From positions 2,418,001 through 2,482,000 of the forward strand of contig NZ_CP058278.1 in the NCBI RefSeq assembly GCF_013389455.1: a stretch of 64,000 nt of DNA. The letters are read 5' to 3'. Below the pieces are notes generated by a model. It searched no databases. It was not told the DNA's origin and worked only from the letters and a program-made list of their open reading frames with translations. Below, in pieces: positions 17,574 to 25,856 of the stretch. Each line of letters begins with the position of its first letter. Positions within the stretch are counted from its first letter, which is position 1. The translations under genes were made by a program, and so were the position numbers. This stretch comes from Flavobacterium inviolabile. GTDB taxonomy: Bacteria > Bacteroidota > Bacteroidia > Flavobacteriales > Flavobacteriaceae.

Positions 17574-18332
17574 ATGAAAATTGTAATATCACCAGCCAAA
17601 TCATTAGATTTTGAAACGCAGTTACCCACAAAACAATATACCGAAGGAAATTTTTTAAAAGAAGCCAATACGGTTCATAAAGTACTGAAGAAAAAGAAAC
17701 CGAAAGAACTTTCGGAATTGATGGCTATTTCTGAAAAATTAGCCGATTTAAACTGGCAGCGCAATCAGGAATGGGCAACCCCGTTTACACCCGAAAATGC
17801 CCGTCCGGCGGTATATGCTTTTAATGGTGATGTTTATATCGGACTGGATGCTTATTCGCTTCCGGAGGAAAAACTGGAAGTATTGCAGGACAAACTCAGG
17901 ATTCTGTCCGGCTTATACGGTTTATTGAAACCATTGGACCTGATCCAGCCATACCGACTGGAAATGGGAACCAGACTGCCAATAGGAAAAAGCAAAGATT
18001 TGTATGAATTCTGGAAAACAAAGCTTACCAAAGCCTTGAATGCCGAGCTGAAAAAAGACGAATTATTCATCAATCTGGCGAGTAACGAATACTTTTCTGC
18101 CATCGACAAAAAAGCCTTGAAAGTACCGGTGATCACTCCGGAGTTTAAAGACTATAAAGACGGCAAACTTAAAATGATCAGCTTCTTTGCCAAAAAGGCG
18201 AGAGGAATGATGGTGCGTTATATTATTGAAACCAATGCCGAAACCATTGAAGACCTGAAAGGCTTTAATTATGAAGGATATCAATATGATGCGAACCTGA
18301 GCAAAGGGCATACCCTGGTTTTTACACGTTAA
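17574..18332 (+). CDS. yaaA: Peroxide stress protein YaaA
   Basis: The protein has 252 residues, the usual size of the YaaA/DUF328 family. It opens MKIVISPAKSLDFE and contains RPAVYAFNGDVYIGLDA, LSGLYGLLKPLD, QPYRLEMGTRL and INLASNEYFSAI, all family blocks. YaaA limits intracellular iron and protects DNA during H2O2 stress. A TATTTTTG element (17546-17553) could be the -7 box, though no good -33 element is spaced correctly. It appears monocistronic. Confidence 0.93.
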   Translation: MKIVISPAKSLDFETQLPTKQYTEGNFLKEANTVHKVLKKKKPKELSELMAISEKLADLNWQRNQEWATPFTPENARPAVYAFNGDVYIGLDAYSLPEEKLEVLQDKLRILSGLYGLLKPLDLIQPYRLEMGTRLPIGKSKDLYEFWKTKLTKALNAELKKDELFINLASNEYFSAIDKKALKVPVITPEFKDYKDGKLKMISFFAKKARGMMVRYIIETNAETIEDLKGFNYEGYQYDANLSKGHTLVFTR

Positions 18333-18413
18333 TATTAAATCGGTATAAATTAGGTACTTGTAAGTGATTTAAACAGAATTTTCGTAAATTTAGTCAACCA
18401 AAACTATGTCCCT

Positions 18414-18851
18414 ATGAAAAAACTATCATTTACCCTGGCTATGGCCTTGGTTTTAGTACTTGGAGCGTGTACCGCAACGAAAAAGGCGACTGCTTACGAT
18501 AAAATGACCGGTAACAGCTGGCAGCTGGAATATATAACCGGCGTCAGAATTGCTTTTGAAGGCCTGTATCCGGAACAAAAGCCGCAGCTTTCATTTAATC
18601 AAAAAACACAGGAAGTAAACGGAAATACTAGCTGTAACCCGTTTTCGACAAACTATACGGCTAAAGATCCTGATTTTATTAAAATTGAAGCACCCAAAGC
18701 GATGACCATGCGTTTCTGTGAAGGAGAAGGAGAAAAACGCTTTTTGGACATGCTGCAAAAAATAAACAAATACGATGTCACACCAGACGGAAAACTGGTT
18801 TTACTGATGGATGATATTGTAGCGATGCGATTTATAAAAAAAATAGACTAA
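18414..18851 (+). CDS. META-domain lipoprotein (HslJ-like)
   Basis: The protein has 145 residues. The signal MKKLSFTLAMALVLVLGAC has a lipobox Cys at ~19. The mature part matches the META domain: GNSWQLEYITG, PQLSFNQKTQEVNGNTSCN, and MTMRFCEGEGEKRFLDML. META/HslJ proteins are envelope proteins linked to stress, of unclear biochemical role. The next lipoprotein gene starts 18 bp downstream, so the two probably form an operon. Confidence 0.85.
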   Translation: MKKLSFTLAMALVLVLGACTATKKATAYDKMTGNSWQLEYITGVRIAFEGLYPEQKPQLSFNQKTQEVNGNTSCNPFSTNYTAKDPDFIKIEAPKAMTMRFCEGEGEKRFLDMLQKINKYDVTPDGKLVLLMDDIVAMRFIKKID

Positions 18852-18869
18852 TTGTAAAGGAGAGCAGGT

Positions 18870-19334
18870 ATGAAAAGCAGATTAATCCTCTTAGCATTAG
18901 TAGCGATAGCAGCAACAGGCTGTAAAAAAGAGGCAACCAGAGAAAAAATTGAAGATAAAGATATTTCAATGGTTCCGACTGTCCAGGAAGATTGTTATGC
19001 CTATAAAAAAGACGGCAATACAATTTATATGCGCCTTAAAAAAGACAATACAACTACAGTTAAAGGCGATCTGGAATATGCATTTAGTGAAAAAGATGCC
19101 AATAAAGGAACTTTTGTAGGAACCGTTAAAGGCGATACCTTAATTGCCATGTATACCTTCACTTCGGAAGGTGTGGAAAGTAAAAGAGAAGTCGCTTTTC
19201 TGATAAAGGATAAAACCTTAATTGAAGGATATGGAGAAGTGGAAGAGCATGACAGCGCTGTAGCTTTTAAAAACAGGTCTAAATTAGTATTCAATTCGAA
19301 TATGCCGCTCACAAAAGTGGACTGTAAGAAATAA
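18870..19334 (+). CDS. Small lipoprotein of unknown function
   Basis: The protein has 154 residues. The signal MKSRLILLALVAIAATGC has a lipobox Cys at ~18. The mature region is Lys/Glu/Thr rich with repeated short strands (GTFVGTVKGDTLIAMYTF), suggesting a beta-barrel or lipocalin-like fold; no family is recognised. It is probably cotranscribed with the META protein and ends at a strong terminator that overlaps its last base. Confidence 0.75.
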   Translation: MKSRLILLALVAIAATGCKKEATREKIEDKDISMVPTVQEDCYAYKKDGNTIYMRLKKDNTTTVKGDLEYAFSEKDANKGTFVGTVKGDTLIAMYTFTSEGVESKREVAFLIKDKTLIEGYGEVEEHDSAVAFKNRSKLVFNSNMPLTKVDCKK

Positions 19335-19367
19335 AAGAACCCCGTTTTAAAACGGGGTTCTTTTTTT
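19334..19367. terminator. Strong bidirectional terminator
   Basis: AAAGAACCCCGTTTT (19334-19348) is followed immediately by its exact reverse complement (19349-19363) and further T residues. It closes the lipoprotein pair and also faces the convergent gene ending at 19386. Confidence 0.9.
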
Positions 19368-19385
19368 ATAAATGTTCATTCTGGA

Positions 19386-19736
19386 TTAATGCATATAAAA
19401 ATACTCCTCATAATCGCGGAGTGTTTCACGGGTCATTTTGCGCTGGTCGCGTGATAATTCCCGCAAAGCTTCGACACCTTTTTTAGCACAACGCTTTATT
19501 CCCGTTAGCCGGATCGAAAAATCCATCAGTCTGGAAACATCGTCAGGGCTTAACTTCTGCTTCAGTTCCTCAATATAGTTTTTGAATTCATAAACAACCT
19601 CGCGATTTTGTTCATAATCGGATTTTAAATCGTCTAATAGTTCATTTATCTCTTTCTCAATATCATTACAACGATCTTCACTCTTTTTGCTGAATTCTTC
19701 AAGAATCTTTTTTTCTGAGTTGCTAAATAATCCCAT
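19386..19736 (-). CDS. Small helical cytosolic protein, unknown function
   Basis: The protein has 116 residues, highly charged and predicted all-helical (KKILEEFSKKSEDRCNDIEK, then a second long helix with EELKQKLSPDD). It has no signal peptide or TM segment. The start MGLFSNSEK is clear and codon use looks coding. No family is recognised. Confidence 0.6.
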   Translation of the reverse strand: MGLFSNSEKKILEEFSKKSEDRCNDIEKEINELLDDLKSDYEQNREVVYEFKNYIEELKQKLSPDDVSRLMDFSIRLTGIKRCAKKGVEALRELSRDQRKMTRETLRDYEEYFYMH

Positions 19737-19860
19737 AGTAATAGTTTTTTGTTGTGTATAACTATTTTAAAATCAATGATTTGATGTGATATAAAGGTAC
19801 GGTGTTTTTTTGAAAATAAAAAGGGAAATTTATTTTATAACGCAATGATAATATGCCAAT

Positions 19861-19891
19861 AAAAAACGCTGGAAATATACTCCAGCGTTTT
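19861..19891 (-). terminator. Terminator of the efflux operon
   Basis: Arms AAAACGCTGGA (19863-19873) and TCCAGCGTTTT (19881-19891) form a perfect 11-bp stem. A-rich plus-strand sequence before it gives a T-run on the minus strand. It lies 30 bp after the MFS gene. Confidence 0.88.
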
Positions 19892-19921
19892 CTATAACAA
19901 ATTAAATAACCTTAATTAAAA

Positions 19922-21502
19922 TTAGTGAACATTTGACATGTCTACTTTTCCGGAACCTTTTCGGATTAAGAGTACAAAGGGTACACAAACCAGAAACAGG
20001 ATGCCCAGATACATAAATACGTCCATATAGGATAATACAGTCGCCTGTTTCATAACGGAATAATCAATAGCCTGATGTGCTTTGTTAAGCGCTTCACTGC
20101 TGCTGAATCCTTTGGACATGAATCCGGCCTGTAATTGCTGAATACGTTGCTGTACTTCAAATTTGGCACCATCCAGGTTGGCAATTAAATCCACGCGGTG
20201 TCCTTGTGTAAAGCGGGCAATAAAAGTGGTTATAATGGCAATACCGAATGAACCGCCCAATTGTCGCATCATTCCGGTAAAAGCGGCTCCTTCACCAATG
20301 CTTTTCCCTTTAAGTGTGGAAAGTGCCAGAGTGGTAATCGGAACAAACAGTAAACCTAAACCAACACCACGCAATATCAATGGCCAGAACATGTGTTCCG
20401 TTCCGGTATCGGGAGTGATAACATTATGCATCCAGAAGGTAAAACCAAAGAATAACATAAAACCAACAGCAACCATATAGGATTGCGGTACACCACGCTG
20501 AATCAGCTTACCGATAATCGGCATCATAATCCCGGTCATGATCGAACTCGGAATCAGTAATAATCCGGCATCGGTTGCCGTCCATCCCAGTACAGACTGG
20601 GTATAGATCGGAATGATAAAGGTGGAACCGTATAATCCGAAACCTAATATAAAACACATGATGGTTCCCACACGCAAATTACGATCCTGCAGTACTCTTA
20701 AATTAACAATAGGATGTTTGTAGGTTAACTGTCGCCAGATAAATAAAAGCAATCCAAAGAACGATACAATACTTAATGTAACAATCAGATTATCGGCAAA
20801 CCAGTCATCCTGTTGTCCGTGTTCTAGTACAAACTGAAGCGAACCGATAAAAGAGGCCAGAAATACAATTCCCCACCAGTCTACCTGGCTGGCTTTTAGT
20901 TTCTCACCATATTTAGGGCTTTTCACGAATGAAAGGGTCAATACGGTAGCAATGATTCCCAACGGAATATTGATATAGAAAATATACGGCCATGAAAAAT
21001 TATCCACTAAATAACCTCCTAACGGCGGACCTAATGTTGGCCCTACAATCACACCCATTCCATAAATAGCCTGTGCCATTCCTCGTTTTGCAACGGGATA
21101 ACTCTCCGTAATAATGGTTTGTGCTGTTACTAGCAGCGCACCACCACCCATACCCTGGATGAAACGGAAAGCAACAAGCTCCCAGATATTAGTCGCATTA
21201 CCACAAAGGAAAGAGGAAACGGTAAAGATAATAATGGATGCGGCGAAATAGTTTCTGCGTCCGAATTGCTGGGACAACCAGCTGGTCATTGGAATAACGA
21301 TTACGTTAGCAATGGCATAAGCGGTAATTACCCAGGCAACATCGGTCAGAGTTGCCCCTAAACTTCCTCTCATGTCGTTTAGGGCTACGTTTACGATAGT
21401 AGTATCGACAATCTCCAGCAGCGCACAAAGTACGGCAGTGATTGTGATAATGACTCTTCTAAAGCCATATTCTACTAAATTATCTTCTCCTGCTGCTTCC
21501 AT
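19922..21502 (-). CDS. emrB-like: DHA2-family multidrug efflux MFS transporter (EmrB/QacA type)
   Basis: The protein has 526 residues with about 14 predicted TM segments. Visible motifs include LEIVDTTIVNVALNDM (TM1 motif D1), SQQFGRRNYF (motif A), and GPTLGPPLGGYLVDNFSW with YIFYINIPLGI (motif C and TM6), all diagnostic of DHA2 drug/H+ antiporters. It is the inner-membrane pump of a tripartite system with the HlyD and TolC proteins encoded just upstream in the same operon. It starts 1 bp after the HlyD gene stop. The substrate range is unknown. Confidence 0.92.
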   Translation of the reverse strand: MEAAGEDNLVEYGFRRVIITITAVLCALLEIVDTTIVNVALNDMRGSLGATLTDVAWVITAYAIANVIVIPMTSWLSQQFGRRNYFAASIIIFTVSSFLCGNATNIWELVAFRFIQGMGGGALLVTAQTIITESYPVAKRGMAQAIYGMGVIVGPTLGPPLGGYLVDNFSWPYIFYINIPLGIIATVLTLSFVKSPKYGEKLKASQVDWWGIVFLASFIGSLQFVLEHGQQDDWFADNLIVTLSIVSFFGLLLFIWRQLTYKHPIVNLRVLQDRNLRVGTIMCFILGFGLYGSTFIIPIYTQSVLGWTATDAGLLLIPSSIMTGIMMPIIGKLIQRGVPQSYMVAVGFMLFFGFTFWMHNVITPDTGTEHMFWPLILRGVGLGLLFVPITTLALSTLKGKSIGEGAAFTGMMRQLGGSFGIAIITTFIARFTQGHRVDLIANLDGAKFEVQQRIQQLQAGFMSKGFSSSEALNKAHQAIDYSVMKQATVLSYMDVFMYLGILFLVCVPFVLLIRKGSGKVDMSNVH

Positions 21503-21503
21503 A

Positions 21504-22583
21504 TTATTTTATATGTACGTCCACTTCTACGTTCATTCCCGGACGTAATAATTTTACTTTTTCGGCATCGTTATTTCCTGTTAATTTGATTTTTACAGGT
21601 AAACGCTGAATGGTTTTTACAAAGTTTCCGGTAGCATTATCCGGAGGCAGGATTGAAAAACGGGCTCCGGTAGCCGGTGAAAATGAATTGATTTCCCCTT
21701 CAAATTTATAATCAGGGTAGGCATCTACTTCAATGATTACTTTTTGTCCGGCTCTCATTTTGTTAAGCTGTGTTTCTTTAAAATTAGCCACAACCCAGGT
21801 TTCCTGGTTGTTAATGATATAGAACAATGCCTGTCCCGGTTGTACCATTTGTCCCGGCTGGATATCAATGCTTGAAACCTGTCCGTCAATAGCTGCTGTA
21901 ACTACAGTGTAACCTAAATTTAAGGCTGCAGCATCAAGAACCGCCTGTGCTCTTTTAATGTTGGCTGCGGCAACAGAAGTCTGTTTGTTGGCAACAGTTG
22001 TTTTAGAAACCACAGCATCACGTTGGTGTGCGCTGGCATTACGTTGCTGTTGTAAAACTTCAACTTCTTTTTCGGCCTCTTGTTTGGCCGCTAAAGCCTG
22101 CTCATACTGTTGTTTTGTTATCGAATGATTTTTGTAAAGATTCTCGTAACGCTCGAAATCGTTTTTCGCTCTTCCGTAACGGATTTTAGCAGCATCAATG
22201 TTTCCTACATTCGACTGGATTGTCGCATCGGAAATAGAAATATTGGCAGCAGAAGCACTAACATCGGCTTTGCTTACTTCCAAAGAACTTTCAGCACTCG
22301 TTAATGCCGCTTTGGCTTCTTCCACTTTTACTAAATAATCTTTATTGTCAATTACAAATAAAGTATCTCCTTTTTTTACAAAGTCATTGTCTTTTACATA
22401 AACTTTGGCTACATAACCCGATACTCTTGGTATAATAGGGTTCATGTTTTTTTCAATTTGAGCATCATCAGTTTCTTCGTGAGCCTGTGCATGCATATAT
22501 TTAAAGATTCCGTAAACTGTTCCTAAAACAACTAAGGAACCCAGAATGATTATGAATTTTTTATTAGATGGTTTCTTTTCCAT
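21504..22583 (-). CDS. emrA-like: HlyD-family membrane fusion protein (EmrA-like)
   Basis: The protein has 359 residues. A single N-terminal membrane anchor (KFIIILGSLVVLGTVYGIF) is followed by a lipoyl half (IIPRVSGYVAKVYVKDNDFV), a long Ala/Gln-rich coiled-coil hairpin (~95-210), and the second lipoyl/beta-barrel part (IDGQVSSIDIQPGQMVQPGQ). It bridges the MFS pump and the TolC channel. The gene order tetR-tolC-emrA-emrB on the minus strand, with 19-bp and 1-bp gaps, indicates one operon. Confidence 0.92.
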   Translation of the reverse strand: MEKKPSNKKFIIILGSLVVLGTVYGIFKYMHAQAHEETDDAQIEKNMNPIIPRVSGYVAKVYVKDNDFVKKGDTLFVIDNKDYLVKVEEAKAALTSAESSLEVSKADVSASAANISISDATIQSNVGNIDAAKIRYGRAKNDFERYENLYKNHSITKQQYEQALAAKQEAEKEVEVLQQQRNASAHQRDAVVSKTTVANKQTSVAAANIKRAQAVLDAAALNLGYTVVTAAIDGQVSSIDIQPGQMVQPGQALFYIINNQETWVVANFKETQLNKMRAGQKVIIEVDAYPDYKFEGEINSFSPATGARFSILPPDNATGNFVKTIQRLPVKIKLTGNNDAEKVKLLRPGMNVEVDVHIK

Positions 22584-22602
22584 GATCTTAAAGAAATTAG
22601 TA

Positions 22603-23925
22603 TTAGTTTTTGGTAAGGGTTGCTGTTGCTGTTAATTTTCCGCTGGCTGCTAAAGCATCATAGTATTTTTCAATACTGTTGGCTTTCGAAAAGGCCAGGT
22701 TTATTTTGGATTGCAGCTGTTCTACATCGGCTTCCAGCAAATCATTGGTATCCGAAAGACCGTTGTCGTATTTGTCTTTTACAATACGGTAATTTTCGGT
22801 AGCCTGTTCTACGGCTTCCTGGTATACTTTGTTTTGTTTGATTGCCAGCTGGTAGTTTTCATTTGCCTGTTGTGTTTCCACTTTTACGCGGTCGGTCATG
22901 ATCTCTACAGCCTGTTCTGCCTCATGCGCTTTGCTTTTGGCGGCTTTTACTTCTTTTCCGTTTTTGAAAATAGAAGACAAGTCATAGGAAACACCAACAC
23001 CAAAATTCATCGCATTGGTTACCGTCATCACATTTTGCAGATCCAAAGCAATATAGCCGCCCATCAGTGAAATAGAAGGGTAGTAGCTCCCTTTGGCAAC
23101 CTTAACATTCGTTTCGGCAGCTTTGTGTTGCGAACGCATGGCTTCAAGGTCATTTCTTCCGGCTAAAGCTTCGTCCACACTCGCGTTAAAAGAAGCATTT
23201 TTTTCAAAAACCGCTTCATTCGGAACAACTTGTGTGCCTTCGGCCAATTTTAAAAGTGTGATCAGCTGATAATTCACTGTGCTGACATTCTTTTTCGCTT
23301 CTTCCAGGGCAATTTTGTAGTTCGAAACCTGTAATTGTGCTTTTAATAAATCATTACGGGCAATCAGTCCGTTTTGTTCCATTGCTGTAAAATCTTTTAC
23401 ACGTTGCTCGGCACTTTTAATGTTTTCGGCAATTAAAGATGTGCTTTCCTGCGCTTTAAAAAGGTTTACATACAATTTTACAACATCCAGTGCCAGCTGC
23501 TCTTTTGTATTCTTAGCAGTATATTGCTCCGCCTGATAAAGGTTTTCTGCAGCTTTGATGTTGTTCTGGATTTTAAATCCGGCAAAAAGGGGTAGGGAAG
23601 CACTAGCTTGTCCTAACATTAACTGATTCACTTTTGGTGCAGCTCCCGATTCTTCTCCGCTTCCTCCAAGTTTTAGCTTGACGTCGGCGTTCGTTAATCG
23701 TTGGTATTGACCGCTGATTTTTAAATCAGGGTACTGACGATTTTTGACCGTTTGCATTTCAAATTCCTTTGTAGCGACTTTGGTGTCGGCTAATTTTGCT
23801 TCGGTACTTTGTGTCATAGCCAGTTGTATCGCTTCATCCAATGACATTTTCTTTTTCTCCTGAGCTTCAGAAGTGAAAACGCCAAAAAGGAAGAAGGCTC
23901 CCAACCAGATGGAACTATTCTTCAT
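22603..23925 (-). CDS. TolC-family outer-membrane efflux protein
   Basis: The protein has 440 residues. The signal peptide (SSIWLGAFFLFGVFTSEAQ) is cleaved after ~21 residues. Two OEP repeats follow: MSLDEAIQLAMTQS near the N-terminus and DEALAGRNDLEAMRSQ in the second half, each followed by long Ala/Gln/Glu-rich helices, as in TolC. It forms the outer-membrane exit duct for the efflux system. Its start overlaps the tetR 3' end by 11 bp, suggesting translational coupling. Confidence 0.9.
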   Translation of the reverse strand: MKNSSIWLGAFFLFGVFTSEAQEKKKMSLDEAIQLAMTQSTEAKLADTKVATKEFEMQTVKNRQYPDLKISGQYQRLTNADVKLKLGGSGEESGAAPKVNQLMLGQASASLPLFAGFKIQNNIKAAENLYQAEQYTAKNTKEQLALDVVKLYVNLFKAQESTSLIAENIKSAEQRVKDFTAMEQNGLIARNDLLKAQLQVSNYKIALEEAKKNVSTVNYQLITLLKLAEGTQVVPNEAVFEKNASFNASVDEALAGRNDLEAMRSQHKAAETNVKVAKGSYYPSISLMGGYIALDLQNVMTVTNAMNFGVGVSYDLSSIFKNGKEVKAAKSKAHEAEQAVEIMTDRVKVETQQANENYQLAIKQNKVYQEAVEQATENYRIVKDKYDNGLSDTNDLLEADVEQLQSKINLAFSKANSIEKYYDALAASGKLTATATLTKN

Positions 23926-24541
23926 AGGTTAAAAGTGCTTTAATTGTTTTCTGAATGTGTTTTGTTAAATCATTTTTGATGTAGTGGTCGTATTTATCAT
24001 CGGTGTCAAGGCCTAATAGTTCGGCATAAAAAGTTTTATTCATCTGGAAATGAAAATAGGCACCCATGATGGTTGGAGGAATCAGGGTAACATTAATATC
24101 CTTTTTAAACTGTCCTAAATCCTGACCTTCTCTGATAATGTCTTTTAGCGCTTCAAGATTGTATCGTTTAACCTCATTAAAGGATTCGCAGTTAATTTCC
24201 CGTTTCTTCGAGCTGATCTCAAAGTGAATGATCTGATACATCCCTTTATTTTTATTGATGCGGGTAATGTATAGCTCGATCAGCTTGTCAATCTTTTCAA
24301 AAGGAGTAAGTGCTTCTTTATACAGGTTTTCGATTTGCAGACGCAGGCCTGCTATTCTTCCAATGATTAAAGCTTCCAGTAGTTTTTCTTTGGAGCCAAA
24401 ATAGTAAGATATCATGGCAACGTTAATGTTCGCTTCTTTGGCAATGTCTCTGACGGAAGTGCCGTCAAAACCATGTTCGGAAAACAACCGTTCTGCTACC
24501 GACAGAATCTCCTGTTGTTTATCGTTAAAATCTGACATCAT
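23915..24541 (-). CDS. TetR-family repressor of the efflux operon
   Basis: The protein has 208 residues. The N-terminal HTH reads ILSVAERLFSEHGFDGTSVR then DIAKEANINVAMISYYFGSKE, a canonical TetR_N domain. The C-terminal ligand domain is variable. As first gene of the operon with a two-site operator just upstream (24571-24599), it most likely represses its own operon and responds to pump substrates; the ligand is not deducible. An alternative start one codon downstream exists (MM). Confidence 0.9.
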   Translation of the reverse strand: MMSDFNDKQQEILSVAERLFSEHGFDGTSVRDIAKEANINVAMISYYFGSKEKLLEALIIGRIAGLRLQIENLYKEALTPFEKIDKLIELYITRINKNKGMYQIIHFEISSKKREINCESFNEVKRYNLEALKDIIREGQDLGQFKKDINVTLIPPTIMGAYFHFQMNKTFYAELLGLDTDDKYDHYIKNDLTKHIQKTIKALLTYEE

Positions 24542-24563
24542 TTACATTGTTAAAATGAGACTG

Positions 24564-24599
24564 CAAAATTAAACACTTGTTTAAATTAAACGTTTGTTT
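24564..24599 (-). promoter_or_regulatory. Promoter with tandem TetR operator
   Basis: On the plus strand AAACACTTGTTT (24571-24582) and AAACGTTTGTTT (24588-24599) are two dyads of type AAACRYTTGTTT, 17 bp apart centre to centre. On the minus strand TAATTTTG (24564-24571) matches the TAnnTTTG -7 box 22-29 bp before the tetR start. The first dyad touches the -7 box and the second covers the -33 region, so TetR binding would block polymerase. Confidence 0.7.
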
Positions 24600-24923
24600 A
24601 GTTTTAATTTAACGTTATTTTAACTAAATTAAAAAGAGGCTGATGCTACGCTGTTCCTATGATTATAGAAAGAAATTACAGGCTATAGCCTTGAAAATAA
24701 AACAAAAAGGGCAGGGCAGAATAACAGAAATAATTTGTTTTAAGTGCTGCACATATTCCAACTTTTTTATACTTTTACCCACCGCAACTGCGCTAAAAGC
24801 AAGAACAGCTTTTCAAACGAAAAACTGCTCTTTTACAACCGGATAAAAGACTATCCGGAATCATAAATAAAATCGATAGCTATTCGCTAATTTGTTTTAA
24901 TTCAGTATTTTGTACTGCATTAG
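24600..24923. other. Spacer between the efflux and trp operons
   Basis: The spacer separates the tetR operator from the end of trpA. A 67-codon frame (24643-24846) has atypical composition and a hairpin running through its end, so I do not regard it as a gene. The region contains the probable trp operon terminator. Confidence 0.5.
24801..24832 (-). terminator. Probable trp operon terminator
   Basis: On the minus strand AAGAGCAGTTTTTC and GAAAAGCTGTTCTT form a 14-bp stem with two G-U pairs and a GTTT loop, followed by T-rich sequence (GCTTTT). It lies 92 bp beyond the trpA stop. The G-U pairs would be A-C mismatches on the plus strand, which favours minus-strand function. Confidence 0.6.
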
Positions 24924-25685
24924 TTAAATGATACTTTTAATAAAACTTTCAATGCTGTCTATTTTATTATGGTTAAGGTAATTGACGAAAGCACTGCCTA
25001 TAATGGCACCTTTTTGATGCCTGACAGCCTCCGAAAACGTTTCTGAATTACTGATTCCGAAACCGACAATCTGCGGATTTTTCAACTTCATTCTGGCAAT
25101 CCTTTCAAAGTAATCTTTTTGTTCCGTGCCAAAAGCATTCTGGCTTCCGGTTACACTGGCACTGCTCACCATATAAATAAATCCGTTTGAAATACTGTCG
25201 ATGTATTCGATGCGTTCAACCGACGTTTGAGGTGTTATTAAAAAAATATTGATCAGTCCGTTTTTCTCGAAAACGGCTTTGTAATCCTGATCAAAAACGG
25301 TCACCGGAAGATCCGGAATGATCAAACCGTCAATGCCGATTTCGGCACATTTTTCACAGAATTTTTCAACGCCATATTGCAGAATAGGATTGAAATAGCC
25401 CATAATCAATAACGGAATATGTACTGTTTTCCGAATGTCTTTTAGCTGTTCAAACAGTAAATTGGTTGTCATGCCGTTTTCCAGTGCCTGTGTGGAACTG
25501 GCTTGAATTGTTGGCCCGTCGGCTAAGGGATCACTAAAAGGCAATCCGATTTCAATCATGTCAACACCACTTTTTTCCAGATTTTCAATAATGGAAACAG
25601 TGTCGTTGCGATTCGGATAACCCGCTGTAAAGTATATAGACAATATTTTTTTGTCTTCCTGAAGTTTTATATTGATGCGATTCAT
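24924..25685 (-). CDS. trpA: Tryptophan synthase alpha chain
   Basis: The start at 25685 (MNRINIKLQEDKK) is chosen. An upstream in-frame ATG at 25772 would translate the heptanucleotide repeat into a low-complexity LASCLLLLASC leader and is unlikely. The product has 253 residues. Motifs: catalytic Glu in MIEIGLPFSDPLADGP with the partner Asp, ISIYFTAGYP-like N-terminus (LSIYFTAGYPNR), and GFGISNSE near the C-terminus. It cleaves indole-3-glycerol phosphate to indole for TrpB. It is the last gene of the trp operon, with 171 bp of repeat-containing spacer after trpB. Confidence 0.95.
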   Translation of the reverse strand: MNRINIKLQEDKKILSIYFTAGYPNRNDTVSIIENLEKSGVDMIEIGLPFSDPLADGPTIQASSTQALENGMTTNLLFEQLKDIRKTVHIPLLIMGYFNPILQYGVEKFCEKCAEIGIDGLIIPDLPVTVFDQDYKAVFEKNGLINIFLITPQTSVERIEYIDSISNGFIYMVSSASVTGSQNAFGTEQKDYFERIARMKLKNPQIVGFGISNSETFSEAVRHQKGAIIGSAFVNYLNHNKIDSIESFIKSII

Positions 25686-25730
25686 TGTTAGATACGGTTT
25701 TTGATTTTTGAGGGTTGTTATGTGAGGTTT

Positions 25731-25786
25731 GAAGCAAGAAGCAAGAAGCAAGAGGCAAGAAGCAAGAGGCAAGAAGCAAGAGGCAA
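25731..25786. repeat. Heptanucleotide array, eight copies of GARGCAA
   Basis: Eight contiguous heptamers are readable on the plus strand: GAAGCAA three times, then GAGGCAA and GAAGCAA alternating to the end. It is transcribed as TTGCYTC units in the trpB-trpA spacer. The array at 12748-12775 is the same class (TTGCCYT). Confidence 0.9.
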
Positions 25787-25856
25787 GGGGTTTTTCTATA
25801 AATCAAATTTCATACTTCCAATATCATATATCTAAAATCCTACCTCTAAATATTCT

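Noticed and set aside
24643..24846. 67-aa plus-strand ORF
   Set aside because: Composition is not gene-like, no family is recognised, and the probable trp terminator hairpin lies in it.
25731..25786. Heptamer array as CRISPR or as coding leader of trpA
   Set aside because: Units of 7 bp without spacers are not CRISPR, and the low-complexity LASCLLLLASC translation ahead of the conserved trpA start is not plausible.
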